A stretch of DNA of 64,000 nt from Pedobacter sp. Bi126 (GTDB taxonomy: Bacteria; Bacteroidota; Bacteroidia; Sphingobacteriales; Sphingobacteriaceae), in contig NZ_CAKKMS010000003.1 of the NCBI RefSeq assembly GCF_918698245.1, positions 744,001 to 808,000 of the forward strand, written 5' to 3'. A model generated the notes under the pieces. It was not told where the DNA came from and ran no database searches. It worked only from the letters and a program-made list of their open reading frames with translations. Below are positions 33,225 to 42,401 of this stretch, piece after piece. How positions within the stretch are numbered: position 1 is the stretch's first letter; each line of letters opens with the position of its first letter. Position numbers and translations under genes: made by a program.

Positions 33225-33568
33225 CTCTTTCACTTTTTAATTTTAAATAGGTAATAAATGTAACATGGCTATGACAATGACTATGCCAAACGAGTCATTC
33301 ATGCCTTAAAAATAGTGAGAGAATAAAATAAAAATTATAAAAAAATGAGTGTTAAAAAGCTGTTTAATAGGTTTTTATGAGTGTTTGTGGTCGCGGTTTT
33401 CATTCACGCTGCCTATAGCAGATTTTTTACGGCTGCTAGCGTTCACCAACAAATAAAACTGTTCAGTTTAGAAGAACGCGGGCCAGTTTATTGAAATTCA
33501 TGTAGACCAATACCTGAAGAAAAAAAATTTTCGCCGCTTAGAGTAATCAAAAAATGATATACTTCACG
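33225..33568. other. Gene-free spacer
   Basis: About 340 bp without an ORF. The only structure seen is an imperfect inverted repeat: ACGCT and AGCAG (33406-33421) against CTGCT and AGCGT (33433-33442). Its meaning is unknown. Confidence 0.5.
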
Positions 33569-34225
33569 TTATTCTTTGGTATAATTTGAAGGTCCGTTAA
33601 TGTCTACTGTTTTGCCTAAAAAATGTGGTTTTCTGCCAATTAAAATATCAATTGTAGATTTTACAACGGCAAAATATTCTCTAAAAGAAGCATATTTGTA
33701 ACCCTGATAAGTTCCTTGATCGGCAGCAAAGCCATATGATTTAACGCCTAATTTATTCCCGATATTGATACATCGGTTTAAATGATATTTTTGTGAAACC
33801 AGAATGGCGGTATCAACCTTAAAGATATATTTAGATCTATATAAGGTAGAGTAGCTATCAAAGCCAGCATAATCAAGATAGATCTTATTGGTATCAACAC
33901 CATGTTCGTAACAATAAAGTTTCATCACCGTTAATTCATCGTGTGCATCACTACCGTTATCTCCTGACAGCAAAATTTTATCAATTTTATTGTTTTTATA
34001 AAGTTCGATACCAGCATCGAGCCTATCTTTTAAGTATTTGCTAGGTTTATTATTGTTAATGCCTGCTCCGAAAATAATGGCCACTTTAGTTTTTGGTGCA
34101 TCTTGTTCGTTCGGGTAAATCGCCGGATCAGTCTGGTGCTTTACGAGCAAGTTGATACTCAATACCACAATAACCCCTAAAATGAAGGCATAGAATAGTA
34201 GTTTAATAATTTTTTTGATGATCAT
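33569..34225 (-). CDS. SanA-like DUF218 membrane protein
   Basis: A 218-residue protein with an N-terminal transmembrane anchor (about 9-28) and a periplasmic DUF218 domain: VAIIFGAGINNNKPS, RLDAGIELYKNNKIDKILLS, SYSTLYRSKYIF, ILVSQKYHLNRC. It resembles SanA of E. coli (vancomycin sensitivity at high temperature). Its chemistry is unproven. It starts directly after the stop of the exported protein upstream, so the two are co-transcribed. Confidence 0.85.
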   Translation of the reverse strand: MIIKKIIKLLFYAFILGVIVVLSINLLVKHQTDPAIYPNEQDAPKTKVAIIFGAGINNNKPSKYLKDRLDAGIELYKNNKIDKILLSGDNGSDAHDELTVMKLYCYEHGVDTNKIYLDYAGFDSYSTLYRSKYIFKVDTAILVSQKYHLNRCINIGNKLGVKSYGFAADQGTYQGYKYASFREYFAVVKSTIDILIGRKPHFLGKTVDINGPSNYTKE

Positions 34226-34867
34226 TTATTGATGCGTTAATTGTTTGTTTTTTTGCTCTGTGGTTTTGGTTATCTTTAAGATCGCGGCAATCTTTTTATC
34301 CAGATCTAAATTGTCAGTATCATCGAAAGGCTTGCCAATTTCATATGGCTTGTATTTCTTACCAAACCTATACAACTGATAATAATTGGTACCCGTTAAA
34401 CCATAACTAACAATTACCTTATGTTTTTTATTGTAGCTGGGGTTAACAATTTTATCGAAATCTTTCACCTTGGTTAAGGTATGGTTTTTGGGATTAACAA
34501 GGTAAAGATTGTAGAAAGAATTTCCTCCCCTGGCACCTGTATCTTCGAAAATTAGCAGATCTTTTATTCCATCATTGTTATAATCTTCGTAAGTGATATT
34601 GTGTGTGATTTGACGCATGTCAATGTTTTCTTTCCAAAAAATCTTATTGGCTTTTGGCTCACTTTTACCAAAGTAAATGTTGGCGTTGTATATTTCTGCA
34701 AATGGTTTTCTTTCAATTATTAAGTGTTGTATAGCCAGTATATAACTTTTATCTACAAACGGGTAAATATATTGCCATTTACCTTTTGCTTTTTGTTGGT
34801 GAAATATTTTTTGGGCAAATGAATAATTGGTAATACTTATAAAGCATAAAAGGAGGATTAGTTTCAT
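34226..34867 (-). CDS. Exported protein, unknown
   Basis: A 213-residue protein with a signal peptide (LILLLCFISITNYSFAQ). A Ca-binding-loop-like DYNNDGIKDLLIFED (an EF-hand/dockerin-style or FG-GAP-like motif) sits in the middle. The longer frame from 34900 is unlikely because the signal peptide would then start inside. It ends directly against the DUF218 gene, in the same operon. Confidence 0.6.
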   Translation of the reverse strand: MKLILLLCFISITNYSFAQKIFHQQKAKGKWQYIYPFVDKSYILAIQHLIIERKPFAEIYNANIYFGKSEPKANKIFWKENIDMRQITHNITYEDYNNDGIKDLLIFEDTGARGGNSFYNLYLVNPKNHTLTKVKDFDKIVNPSYNKKHKVIVSYGLTGTNYYQLYRFGKKYKPYEIGKPFDDTDNLDLDKKIAAILKITKTTEQKNKQLTHQ

Positions 34868-34985
34868 GGAGAATGTAAGGAGCCGCATTAATGTTAGCAA
34901 TAAATTTTTTAATAGAAAGCATTGGTGCCAAAAAAATCAAACTTTGTCAAGATAGCAAATAAGTAAATAGGTTCTTCCCAAATGT

Positions 34986-36524
34986 TTACCCTGCCCAGCC
35001 ATCCCTATCCAAACTCCTGTAATTAATCGATTCGGCCAAATGCTCGAGCTCTACATTTTCACTTCCGGCTAAATCTGCAATGGTTCGGGCGACTTTTAAA
35101 ATCCTATCGTAAGCGCGGGCTGATAAGCCTAACCTTTCCATTGCTGTTTTTAATAAAATAGTGCCAGCCTCGCTGATCTGACATACCTTGCGAACCATTT
35201 TCGGGCTCATTTGGGCGTTACAGTGCAGCTCCTCTTTATCAAGAAAACGTTTGTCCTGAACTTCCCGGGCTTTAATTACACGTTCCCTAATGTGGTTGCT
35301 TCTTTCTGTGTCGGCGGTGGAGGCTAATTCTGTAAAATTAACCGGCGTTACTTCTACATGAAGATCAATCCTGTCTAGAAGCGGTCCAGATATTTTACTC
35401 AGGTACTTTTGAACCACCCCCGGTGCGCAAACACAATCTTTCTCCGGATGGTTGTAAAAACCGCATGGGCAGGGATTCATTGAGGCCACCAGCATAAAGC
35501 TGGCCGGATACTCTACCGAAAATCTTGCCCTTGCTATGGCCACTTTACGGTCTTCTAACGGTTGGCGCATTACCTCTAAAACGGTACGCTTAAATTCGGG
35601 TAGCTCATCTAAAAACAAAACGCCGTTATGGGCCAGCGATATTTCTCCAGGCTGTGGGTTCATTCCCCCGCCTACTAAAGCAACATCACTAATGGTATGG
35701 TGCGGGGAGCGGTACGGACGGATGGTCATTAAAGCATCGGCAGCAGAAAGTTTTCCAGCAACGGAGTGGATTTTTGTAGTTTCTAAAGCTTCGTTTAAAT
35801 TTAGTGGGGGTAAGATAGTTGGCAAGCGTTTGGCTAACATGGTTTTGCCTGCCCCAGGCGGACCGATTAAAATAACATTGTGACCACCTGCTGCAGCAAT
35901 TTCCAATGCTCTTTTAATATTTTCCTGGCCTTTAACATCGGCAAAATCGTGCTCGTAATTATTGATGTTTTTTAAGAATTCTTCTTTCGTATTGATTTTA
36001 ACCTGTTCCAATGTTTCACTCTTATTAAAGAAAGCAATTACCTGAGCCAGGTTTTCTACGCCATAGGCAATTAAATCGTTTACAATGCCAGCCTCGCGAA
36101 CATTTTGTTTCGGTAAAATGAAACCTTTAAAGCCATCTTGCTGTGCTTGGATTGCGATGGGTAAAGCGCCTTTAATGGGTTGAATGGTACCGTCTAAAGA
36201 GAGTTCGCCCATGATGAAATAGTCGTCCAGTTCGTCGGCGGGAATTTGCCCTGATGCTGCTAAAATACCTATGGCTATTGGAAGATCGTAGGATGAACCT
36301 TCTTTTTTGATATCTGCAGGTGCTAAATTGACTACAATTTTCTGCTTCGGCATACGGAACCCCGAAATATTAATGGCGCTGGCCACACGTTGAAGACTTT
36401 CTTTTACCGCATTATCTGGCAGGCCTACCATATAGTATTTTGTACCTGCGCTAATATTCACTTCGATGGTTATGGTTAGTGCATTTACGCCATAAACAGC
36501 ACTCCCGTATGTTTTTACAAGCAT
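34986..36524 (-). CDS. YifB/ComM-family AAA+ ATPase (Mg-chelatase-like)
   Basis: A 512-residue ATPase. The N-terminal domain (about 1-190, YMVGLPDNAVKESLQRV, GSSYDLPIAIGILAASGQIP) is ComM-specific. The AAA+ core follows: Walker A PPGAGKTMLAKRLPT, Walker B VLFLDELPEF, sensor region YPASFMLVASMNPCPCGFY, then the C-terminal lid. ComM drives branch migration in natural transformation of Gram-negatives (family knowledge); natural competence is not shown here. Confidence 0.92.
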   Translation of the reverse strand: MLVKTYGSAVYGVNALTITIEVNISAGTKYYMVGLPDNAVKESLQRVASAINISGFRMPKQKIVVNLAPADIKKEGSSYDLPIAIGILAASGQIPADELDDYFIMGELSLDGTIQPIKGALPIAIQAQQDGFKGFILPKQNVREAGIVNDLIAYGVENLAQVIAFFNKSETLEQVKINTKEEFLKNINNYEHDFADVKGQENIKRALEIAAAGGHNVILIGPPGAGKTMLAKRLPTILPPLNLNEALETTKIHSVAGKLSAADALMTIRPYRSPHHTISDVALVGGGMNPQPGEISLAHNGVLFLDELPEFKRTVLEVMRQPLEDRKVAIARARFSVEYPASFMLVASMNPCPCGFYNHPEKDCVCAPGVVQKYLSKISGPLLDRIDLHVEVTPVNFTELASTADTERSNHIRERVIKAREVQDKRFLDKEELHCNAQMSPKMVRKVCQISEAGTILLKTAMERLGLSARAYDRILKVARTIADLAGSENVELEHLAESINYRSLDRDGWAG

Positions 36525-36628
36525 TGATTTTAATTAAAATAAATTCGGATGTAAATTATTCGGGATGAATATTATAGGCTAATATAATTAATAATCTTTA
36601 ATTTTAGTTAAATGTTAAAATACTAACA

Positions 36629-37057
36629 ATGCTGAAAATTTTATTGATTATATTTTTTCTAATTCCGAGCCAACAACTTTATTCACAAGGGAGGGGTGAT
36701 ACCGTTAAAATAGATCTGAAAAAAGCAAAGGAAAACTATGTTTACTCCTCAAATGAAGTAGATGCACCCGCTCACTTTCCTAATGGAGAAACCGCATGGA
36801 GAAGATATCTTTTAACTAATTCAAAATATGCTGAAATGCCTAAAACGGATAGGGCTATTGGAAAGGTGTATTTGTTATTTGTAATTGAAAAGGATGGTAG
36901 AATAACGGATGCAGTAGTTACACTAGGGTTAAATTTAAAGTGCGATCAAGAAGCATTGCGGTTACTGAGAACTTCTGAAAAGTGGATTCCAGCAACTTTA
37001 AAATCTAGAAAAGTGCGTTCAAAGGGAAGTCTCAGTATCAGTTTTGGTTTGAATTAG
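36629..37057 (+). CDS. Exported TonB C-terminal-domain protein without membrane anchor
   Basis: A 142-residue protein with a cleavable-looking signal (ILLIIFFLIPSQQLYSQ) and a TonB C-terminal-like domain (FPNGETAWRRYL, GKVYLLFVIEKDGRITDAVV, WIPATLKSRKV). It lacks the transmembrane segment and proline-rich linker of energy-transducing TonB, so it may be a free periplasmic TonB-fold protein. Confidence 0.7.
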   Translation: MLKILLIIFFLIPSQQLYSQGRGDTVKIDLKKAKENYVYSSNEVDAPAHFPNGETAWRRYLLTNSKYAEMPKTDRAIGKVYLLFVIEKDGRITDAVVTLGLNLKCDQEALRLLRTSEKWIPATLKSRKVRSKGSLSISFGLN

Positions 37058-37185
37058 GTTGATTAAACTGTCTTTGTTAAATAAACCTGATTGGACGATC
37101 CCGACTTTATGTAGGGACAGGAAAAGCAAGGCTATAACCTCTATGGAATACTGAACCCCCATTTCCAAAACCAATAAACAAAAAA

Positions 37186-37210
37186 TCCCAACCATTACTG
37201 ATCGGGATTT
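37186..37210 (-). terminator. Terminator of ffh
   Basis: AAATCCC (37193-37199) pairs with GGGATTT (37204-37210). On the minus strand it is followed by a T-run, as expected downstream of ffh. Confidence 0.55.
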
Positions 37211-37223
37211 GTATTATTTTGAA

Positions 37224-37250
37224 AGATGCTGAAACAAGTTTAGCATGACG
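37224..37250. repeat. Solitary half of the GTCAT repeat
   Basis: AGATGCTGAAACAAGTTTAG followed by CATGACG ends like the right arm of the palindromic family and closely matches the half at 48627-48654. No left arm. Confidence 0.6.
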
Positions 37251-37297
37251 CGCCTACTAAGGCTTACGCCCTAAACCCTCTGCCCTAAACCTTTAAA

Positions 37298-38635
37298 CTA
37301 TCTGCCAAATGGCATTTTAGGCATACCCTTCATCATTGCTGCTGCGGCTGCCGGGTTAGAAAACTGCTTCATCATTTTACGCATATCTTCAAACTGCTTA
37401 ATCAGCTTAGTAACTTCTTCTACCTTGCTGCCCGAACCTTTTGCAATACGTAAACGGCGGCTTTGCTGGATAGCATCAGGGTTTTCTTTTTCAAATGGAG
37501 TCATTGAATTGATAATGGCTTCGATTGATTTAAAGGCATCGTCCTGAATATCTACATTCTTCATCATTTTGCCTACACCCGGTATCATACCCATCAAATC
37601 TTTCATGTTACCCATTTTCTTAATCTGCTGAATCTGGTTGTAGAAATCGTTGAAATCGAATTTATTCTTGCGGATTTTTTTCTGAAGTTCTGCTGCCTCT
37701 TTCTCATCGAACTGCATCTGTGCACGTTCAACAAGCGAAACCACATCACCCATACCCAAAATACGCGATGCCATACGGTCTGGATAGAAAACATCAAGTG
37801 CTTCCATTTTCTCGCCGGTACCGATAAATTTAATTGGCTTGTTTACCACCGATTTAATTGAAAGCGCTGCCCCACCGCGGGTATCGCCATCTAATTTGGT
37901 TAAAACAACACCCGTAAAATCAAGTCTGTCATTAAATACTTTGGCTGTATTTACGGCATCCTGACCAGTCATCGAATCTACCACGAATAAAATCTCGTGC
38001 GGTTGAGTTTTGGCCTTAACTTCAGATATTTCGTTCATTAAAGATTCGTCGATCGCTAAACGACCTGCGGTATCAATAATGATTACATTATTTCCATTTT
38101 CTTTACCATGTGCAATACCTTCTAAAGCAATGCCAACAGGATCGTTTGAGGCACGGTTAGCGTAAACTGAAACACCAACCGAGGTTCCTAAAACCTCCAA
38201 TTGATCTACAGCCGCCGGGCGGTACATATCGCCAGCAACCAATAAAGGTTTTTTACCTTTGCCTTTTAAATGCAAAGCCAGTTTACCCGCGAAAGTAGTT
38301 TTACCCGCACCGTTTAAACCAGCAATTAAGATAATGGTAGGGTTTGCTTTAGTATCTAACTCTGTAACTTCGCCACCCATTAAGGCTGCAAGTTCATCGT
38401 TCATTATTTTGGTAAGCAATTGACCTGGAGAAACGGCGGTAAGCACATTTTGCCCCAAAGCTTTTTGTCTCACATCATCAGTAAATGCTTTTGCTGTTTT
38501 ATAGTTAACATCGGCATCTAATAATGCTTTACGAATTTCTTTCATGGTTTCTGCCACGTTGATTTCCGTAATGCTGCCTTGTCCTTTTAGTACTTTAAAT
38601 GCTCTGTCTAGCTTGTCCTGTAAATTATCAAACAT
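37298..38635 (-). CDS. ffh: Signal recognition particle protein Ffh (SRP54)
   Basis: GTPase that delivers nascent membrane proteins to FtsY. 445 residues: N domain (1-90), G domain with GLNGAGKTTFAGKLA, DTAGRL and TKLDGDTRGG, and the methionine-rich M domain (about 300-445, KKMGNMKDLMGMIPGVGKMM) ending in MPKMPFGR. Normal length. It has its own transcript, with a terminator on the minus strand. Confidence 0.96.
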   Translation of the reverse strand: MFDNLQDKLDRAFKVLKGQGSITEINVAETMKEIRKALLDADVNYKTAKAFTDDVRQKALGQNVLTAVSPGQLLTKIMNDELAALMGGEVTELDTKANPTIILIAGLNGAGKTTFAGKLALHLKGKGKKPLLVAGDMYRPAAVDQLEVLGTSVGVSVYANRASNDPVGIALEGIAHGKENGNNVIIIDTAGRLAIDESLMNEISEVKAKTQPHEILFVVDSMTGQDAVNTAKVFNDRLDFTGVVLTKLDGDTRGGAALSIKSVVNKPIKFIGTGEKMEALDVFYPDRMASRILGMGDVVSLVERAQMQFDEKEAAELQKKIRKNKFDFNDFYNQIQQIKKMGNMKDLMGMIPGVGKMMKNVDIQDDAFKSIEAIINSMTPFEKENPDAIQQSRRLRIAKGSGSKVEEVTKLIKQFEDMRKMMKQFSNPAAAAAMMKGMPKMPFGR

Positions 38636-38827
38636 CTTTTTTTAAGCTAAAAGCTTTATGCCGAAAGGCAAAAAGCTGGTTGTTTTTAATAAAAGGCAAA
38701 TGTATCAAATTTTGCTTGTAAATCTTAGCAACTCAAAGTCAAAACTTTAGGAAGATGAATATTAAATTTTTCTTTTGGTGCAACATTTTGTTTAAGGCGT
38801 GGTCTTATACCTAACTAACCTAAACGA

Positions 38828-41251
38828 ATGAAACGCTGCATCCTCCTTTTTTTTATATTTATTTGTGCTTTTTCCCAAGCACAGGATATTTCGAAACAGC
38901 GCCAACTGGAAGCAAAAAGAACGCTGCAAAGCCCCAAAATAGATGGTATTTTAGATGATGAGTGTTGGAATAATGTTCCAATAGCTACTGATTTTATTCA
39001 GATCAGGCCAAATCCGGGAAAGATAGAAACTCACGATCGGCGTACAGAAATGAAGGTGCTTTACGACGACGTTGCGATTTATGTTTATGCCCGGATGTAC
39101 GATCATCCTGACAGTGTTTCGCACGAGTTGGTTTCGAGGGATAATATTGGCAATGCCGATTTCATTTCAATTATTGTCGATCCCTTTTATGATAAGATGA
39201 ACGGAAATGGCTTTTTCGTTACCGCTGCCGGTGTTCAGTTTGATGCCAAATACTCGCAGGTGGGTGATGAAGATGCAAACTGGAACGCTGTGTGGGAAAG
39301 TGCTGTTAAAATTGATGATAAAGGCTGGACCTGCGAAATGAAGATCCCTTATTCGGCCTTGCGTTTCTCTGGTAAGGATGTCCAGAACTGGGGTTTGAAT
39401 TTTAGCCGCAGGATGCAACGGAAAAACCTTCAAACCTTTTGGAATTTTGTAGACCCTAAAGTAAACGGTTTTATCAATCAGGAAGGGTTGTGGATGGGCA
39501 TAAAAGATGTTAAACCTCCGTTAAGATTATCTTTTTCGCCATATATTTCAGCTTATGTAAATCATTATCCGGTTAATTTGCCTGGGGTAAAAAACACAAC
39601 CTCACGGTTTAATGGGGGGATGGATGTTAAATACGGAATCAACAATAGCTTTACGCTGGACATGACTTTAGTGCCTGATTTTGGGCAAGTGCAATCTGAT
39701 AACCGGATACTGAACCTCACTCCTTTTGAAGTGAAATTTAATGAAAACCGACAGTTTTTTACCGAAGGAACTGAATTGTTTAACAAAGGTGATCTGTTTT
39801 ATTCGAAGCGAATCGGTTCTATTCCATCCTATTATAATTACAGTGGGGTAGGCAGCAGTGATAAAATTGTGAAAGATCAAACTGAAGCTAAGGTATTAAA
39901 CGCCACAAAAATTTCAGGACGGACAGCAAAAGGCCTGGGGATTGGGATATTTAATGCCATTACCAATAGCATGGAAACTGAGGTAGAGGATGTTCAGGGT
40001 AACCTTCGTATGGTAGAAACACAGCCGCTCACCAATTATAATATTCTGGTTTTCGATCAGTCGTTAAAAAACAACAGTTCGGCTACGTTAATCAACACAA
40101 ATGTACTTAGGCAAGGTTCTGCTTACGATGCCAATGTAAGTGCGCTGCTTTTCAATTTAAACAATAAAGGCAATAAATATTTTGTAAATGGCGGGGGCAA
40201 AATGAGCTATTTACGGGGTGAGGAATCGAGCACGGGTTATAGCTACACCTTAAGGTTTGGAAAACAGAGCGGCAATTTTACCTGGAGCTACAATCAGGTA
40301 TATGCAGATGATAAATTTGATCCATCAGATATGGGTTTCTTTACCAATAACAACTTTTTAGATCAGCGGATAGGCGTTGGTTATAATGTATACAAGCCAA
40401 GCAAATGGTATAATCAATTTGAAAGTTGGCTTAATTTAACCTATTCTCGCAGGGCAATACCGAGCGCTTACCAAAAAATTGGTACAAATGCGGGGTATTG
40501 GGTTCAATTTAAAAATCAATGGTCGGCAGAGTTTGATTTAAGTGTAGATAGAAAGGGGAACGACTTTTACGAAGCCCGAAATGGACAAATGTATCAGGCG
40601 CCGGGAAATTTTGGTGTTGCTTTGTATATAAATCCAAACCGCGCTAAAGCTTATAATTTCGGTGGAAATGTACGCTATTTTGAACAGCATCTTTTTGGCG
40701 GTAAACAGTATAACTTTTACTTTTTCCAGAACCTGAGGTTAAATGATAAGATTGCTTTTGGTTTAGACCTGAACTTTAACCCGAACTACGATTATGTAAA
40801 CTGGGTAACCGCACAAGGTGATCAAGCTATTTTCTCTAAATATGACCGCAGAACGGTAGAAAACTCATTTGATGCTAAATATACCTTTACCAACTTAATG
40901 GGGCTAACCGTTGTACTAAGACATTACTGGAGTGATAGAAGAAATAAAGAATTTTACCTGCTACAGCCTGATGGCCATTTAACCGATTATCAGGGGCCAA
41001 CATTAACCGCGGTGGATAGAAACTATAATGTGTTTAATATTGATTTGATTTATACCTGGCAGTTTGCACCCGGTAGCACCCTTTCTGTTTCGTACAAGGA
41101 TGCGGCCGAAACTTATGATACTTTTTATACGCAACGTTATAATAAAAATCTGAGCGGAATTTTAAATGCCCCTCAGAATAACAGCCTCTCTGTAAAGGTT
41201 TTATATTATGTTGATTATCTCGATCTGAAGAAAAAAAGAAAAAAGGTTTAA
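38828..41251 (+). CDS. DUF5916 outer-membrane protein with CBM9-like domain
   Basis: An 807-residue exported protein. Signal peptide ILLFFIFICAFSQAQ; an N-terminal carbohydrate-binding family 9-like domain (about 30-220, DGILDDECWNNVP, then GWTCEMKIPYSALRFSG) followed by a large predicted beta-barrel (alternating aromatic strands, ending YYVDYLDLKKKRKKV-like). Such DUF5916 proteins are abundant in Bacteroidota; the role is unproven. The leader has GGTCTTATACCTAACTAACC-like sequence shared with other envelope genes. Confidence 0.82.
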   Translation: MKRCILLFFIFICAFSQAQDISKQRQLEAKRTLQSPKIDGILDDECWNNVPIATDFIQIRPNPGKIETHDRRTEMKVLYDDVAIYVYARMYDHPDSVSHELVSRDNIGNADFISIIVDPFYDKMNGNGFFVTAAGVQFDAKYSQVGDEDANWNAVWESAVKIDDKGWTCEMKIPYSALRFSGKDVQNWGLNFSRRMQRKNLQTFWNFVDPKVNGFINQEGLWMGIKDVKPPLRLSFSPYISAYVNHYPVNLPGVKNTTSRFNGGMDVKYGINNSFTLDMTLVPDFGQVQSDNRILNLTPFEVKFNENRQFFTEGTELFNKGDLFYSKRIGSIPSYYNYSGVGSSDKIVKDQTEAKVLNATKISGRTAKGLGIGIFNAITNSMETEVEDVQGNLRMVETQPLTNYNILVFDQSLKNNSSATLINTNVLRQGSAYDANVSALLFNLNNKGNKYFVNGGGKMSYLRGEESSTGYSYTLRFGKQSGNFTWSYNQVYADDKFDPSDMGFFTNNNFLDQRIGVGYNVYKPSKWYNQFESWLNLTYSRRAIPSAYQKIGTNAGYWVQFKNQWSAEFDLSVDRKGNDFYEARNGQMYQAPGNFGVALYINPNRAKAYNFGGNVRYFEQHLFGGKQYNFYFFQNLRLNDKIAFGLDLNFNPNYDYVNWVTAQGDQAIFSKYDRRTVENSFDAKYTFTNLMGLTVVLRHYWSDRRNKEFYLLQPDGHLTDYQGPTLTAVDRNYNVFNIDLIYTWQFAPGSTLSVSYKDAAETYDTFYTQRYNKNLSGILNAPQNNSLSVKVLYYVDYLDLKKKRKKV

Positions 41252-41315
41252 GTTTTGGGTCGTTTTAAACTTGGGTCTAAACTCAAGGCTAGGAAATGTG
41301 CACTAAGGACTAACC

Positions 41316-42305
41316 TTACCTTGCTTTACCAGGGCTTACGCCGAATTTTTTACTAAAAGCACTGCTGAAATGCTGTACCGAAGAATAGCCCAGTTCGTCG
41401 GAAATATTCTTGATATTTTTGCTGCTATCGGCCAGAAGTTCTTTGGCCCGCATCAATTTATAATCGCTTAAATAGCCAAAAACGGTATTCTGGAAAACCT
41501 CTTTAAAGCCTTGTTTCAGTTTAAATTCATTTATGCCTGCAACCTTTGCCAATTCGGTTAAACATGGCGGATGATTGGCATTGGCTAACAAATATTCGCG
41601 TGCATAATAAATGCGGTCTTTATCGTAGGTGGATTTAATAGTAGAAGTGTTGGTTTTTTTTGCTGCAAGTTCAAAAGCCTGGGCTTGTAATGCCAAAAGT
41701 TCGAGGCATTTAGACTGCAGAAACAAGAGCTTTAATCCACCGGTAAACTGGCAGTTCATAATATCATTTATACAACTGTGCATGGCTAAGCTGATGGGCA
41801 GGTTTTCTGATGAAAGCTCTACCGAACGGTTGTTCATGATTTTGTCGGCAAAGTTTTTTAGCAAAGTGCTGCTTTCGCCAGTTAAATCAACAAAACGTGA
41901 TCTTTCGAAATTTACCTCGAAAAATTTATGCGGACCCCCGACCGAAAATTCTGCCATCCCATCAAAATCAGGGCTGTAAATAATATTGTGCTGATTGGCT
42001 TTAATATCCAGGCGTTTGTTGGTGAGGTAATTTTCCATAATGCCACCGCCTGTAATTGAAAAATGAAGCTCAACCATATCGGGCTCATCAAAAGATTTAA
42101 TGCGCAGGCGGCTCTTTTTCACAAGCATATCGCCGTAAACAATGTAAATACCCGAAAAAGCGATCTCCACAATCTCTGCATCGCCAAAGGGAAAGCTGTA
42201 TTTGTCTCTTCTTTCGGTTACCAGTGCCTGATTAAATTCGTTATTGTCGAACTTGTTACCAACAATATAGTATTTATCGTCACCATCGTAAATGTTTAAA
42301 GCCAT
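41316..42305 (-). CDS. AraC-family transcriptional regulator (PchR-like)
   Basis: A 329-residue regulator with an unrecognised N-terminal sensor part (about 1-200) and a C-terminal AraC HTH (about 230-329): CLTELAKVAGINEFKLKQGF and ISDELGYSSVQHFSSAFSKK FGVSP. It is divergent from a siderophore-interacting flavoprotein, with a phased repeat between them, so it probably controls that gene, and perhaps its own. Confidence 0.88.
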   Translation of the reverse strand: MALNIYDGDDKYYIVGNKFDNNEFNQALVTERRDKYSFPFGDAEIVEIAFSGIYIVYGDMLVKKSRLRIKSFDEPDMVELHFSITGGGIMENYLTNKRLDIKANQHNIIYSPDFDGMAEFSVGGPHKFFEVNFERSRFVDLTGESSTLLKNFADKIMNNRSVELSSENLPISLAMHSCINDIMNCQFTGGLKLLFLQSKCLELLALQAQAFELAAKKTNTSTIKSTYDKDRIYYAREYLLANANHPPCLTELAKVAGINEFKLKQGFKEVFQNTVFGYLSDYKLMRAKELLADSSKNIKNISDELGYSSVQHFSSAFSKKFGVSPGKAR

Positions 42306-42308
42306 AAA

Positions 42309-42345
42309 ATCCTTTTGATATAAACTTTAATCCTTTTGGTATAAA
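42309..42345. promoter_or_regulatory. 21-bp-phased direct repeat, candidate AraC operator
   Basis: ATCCTTTTGATATAAA (42309-42324) and ATCCTTTTGGTATAAA (42330-42345) are identical at 15 of 16 bases and exactly 21 bp apart, two helical turns. This is typical of AraC-dimer sites. The repeat begins 4 bp from the AraC gene start, in the intergenic region shared with the SIP gene. Confidence 0.7.
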
Positions 42346-42366
42346 AAGATGCGTTTGTTAGACAAC

Positions 42367-42374
42367 TACTTTTG
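42367..42374 (+). promoter_or_regulatory. TAnnTTTG box before the SIP gene
   Basis: TACTTTTG lies 27 bp before the likely ATG at 42402 and 21 bp after the second operator-like repeat. No well-spaced -33 TTTG, which fits an activator-dependent promoter. Confidence 0.45.
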
Positions 42375-42401
42375 TTCAAAGTTACTAAACAAAAGAATAC
42401 G

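Noticed and set aside
33406..33442. Imperfect hairpin in the 33.2-33.6 kb spacer as an RNA gene
   Set aside because: Only two short arms with a 6-nt bulge; no second copy or promoter box to support it.
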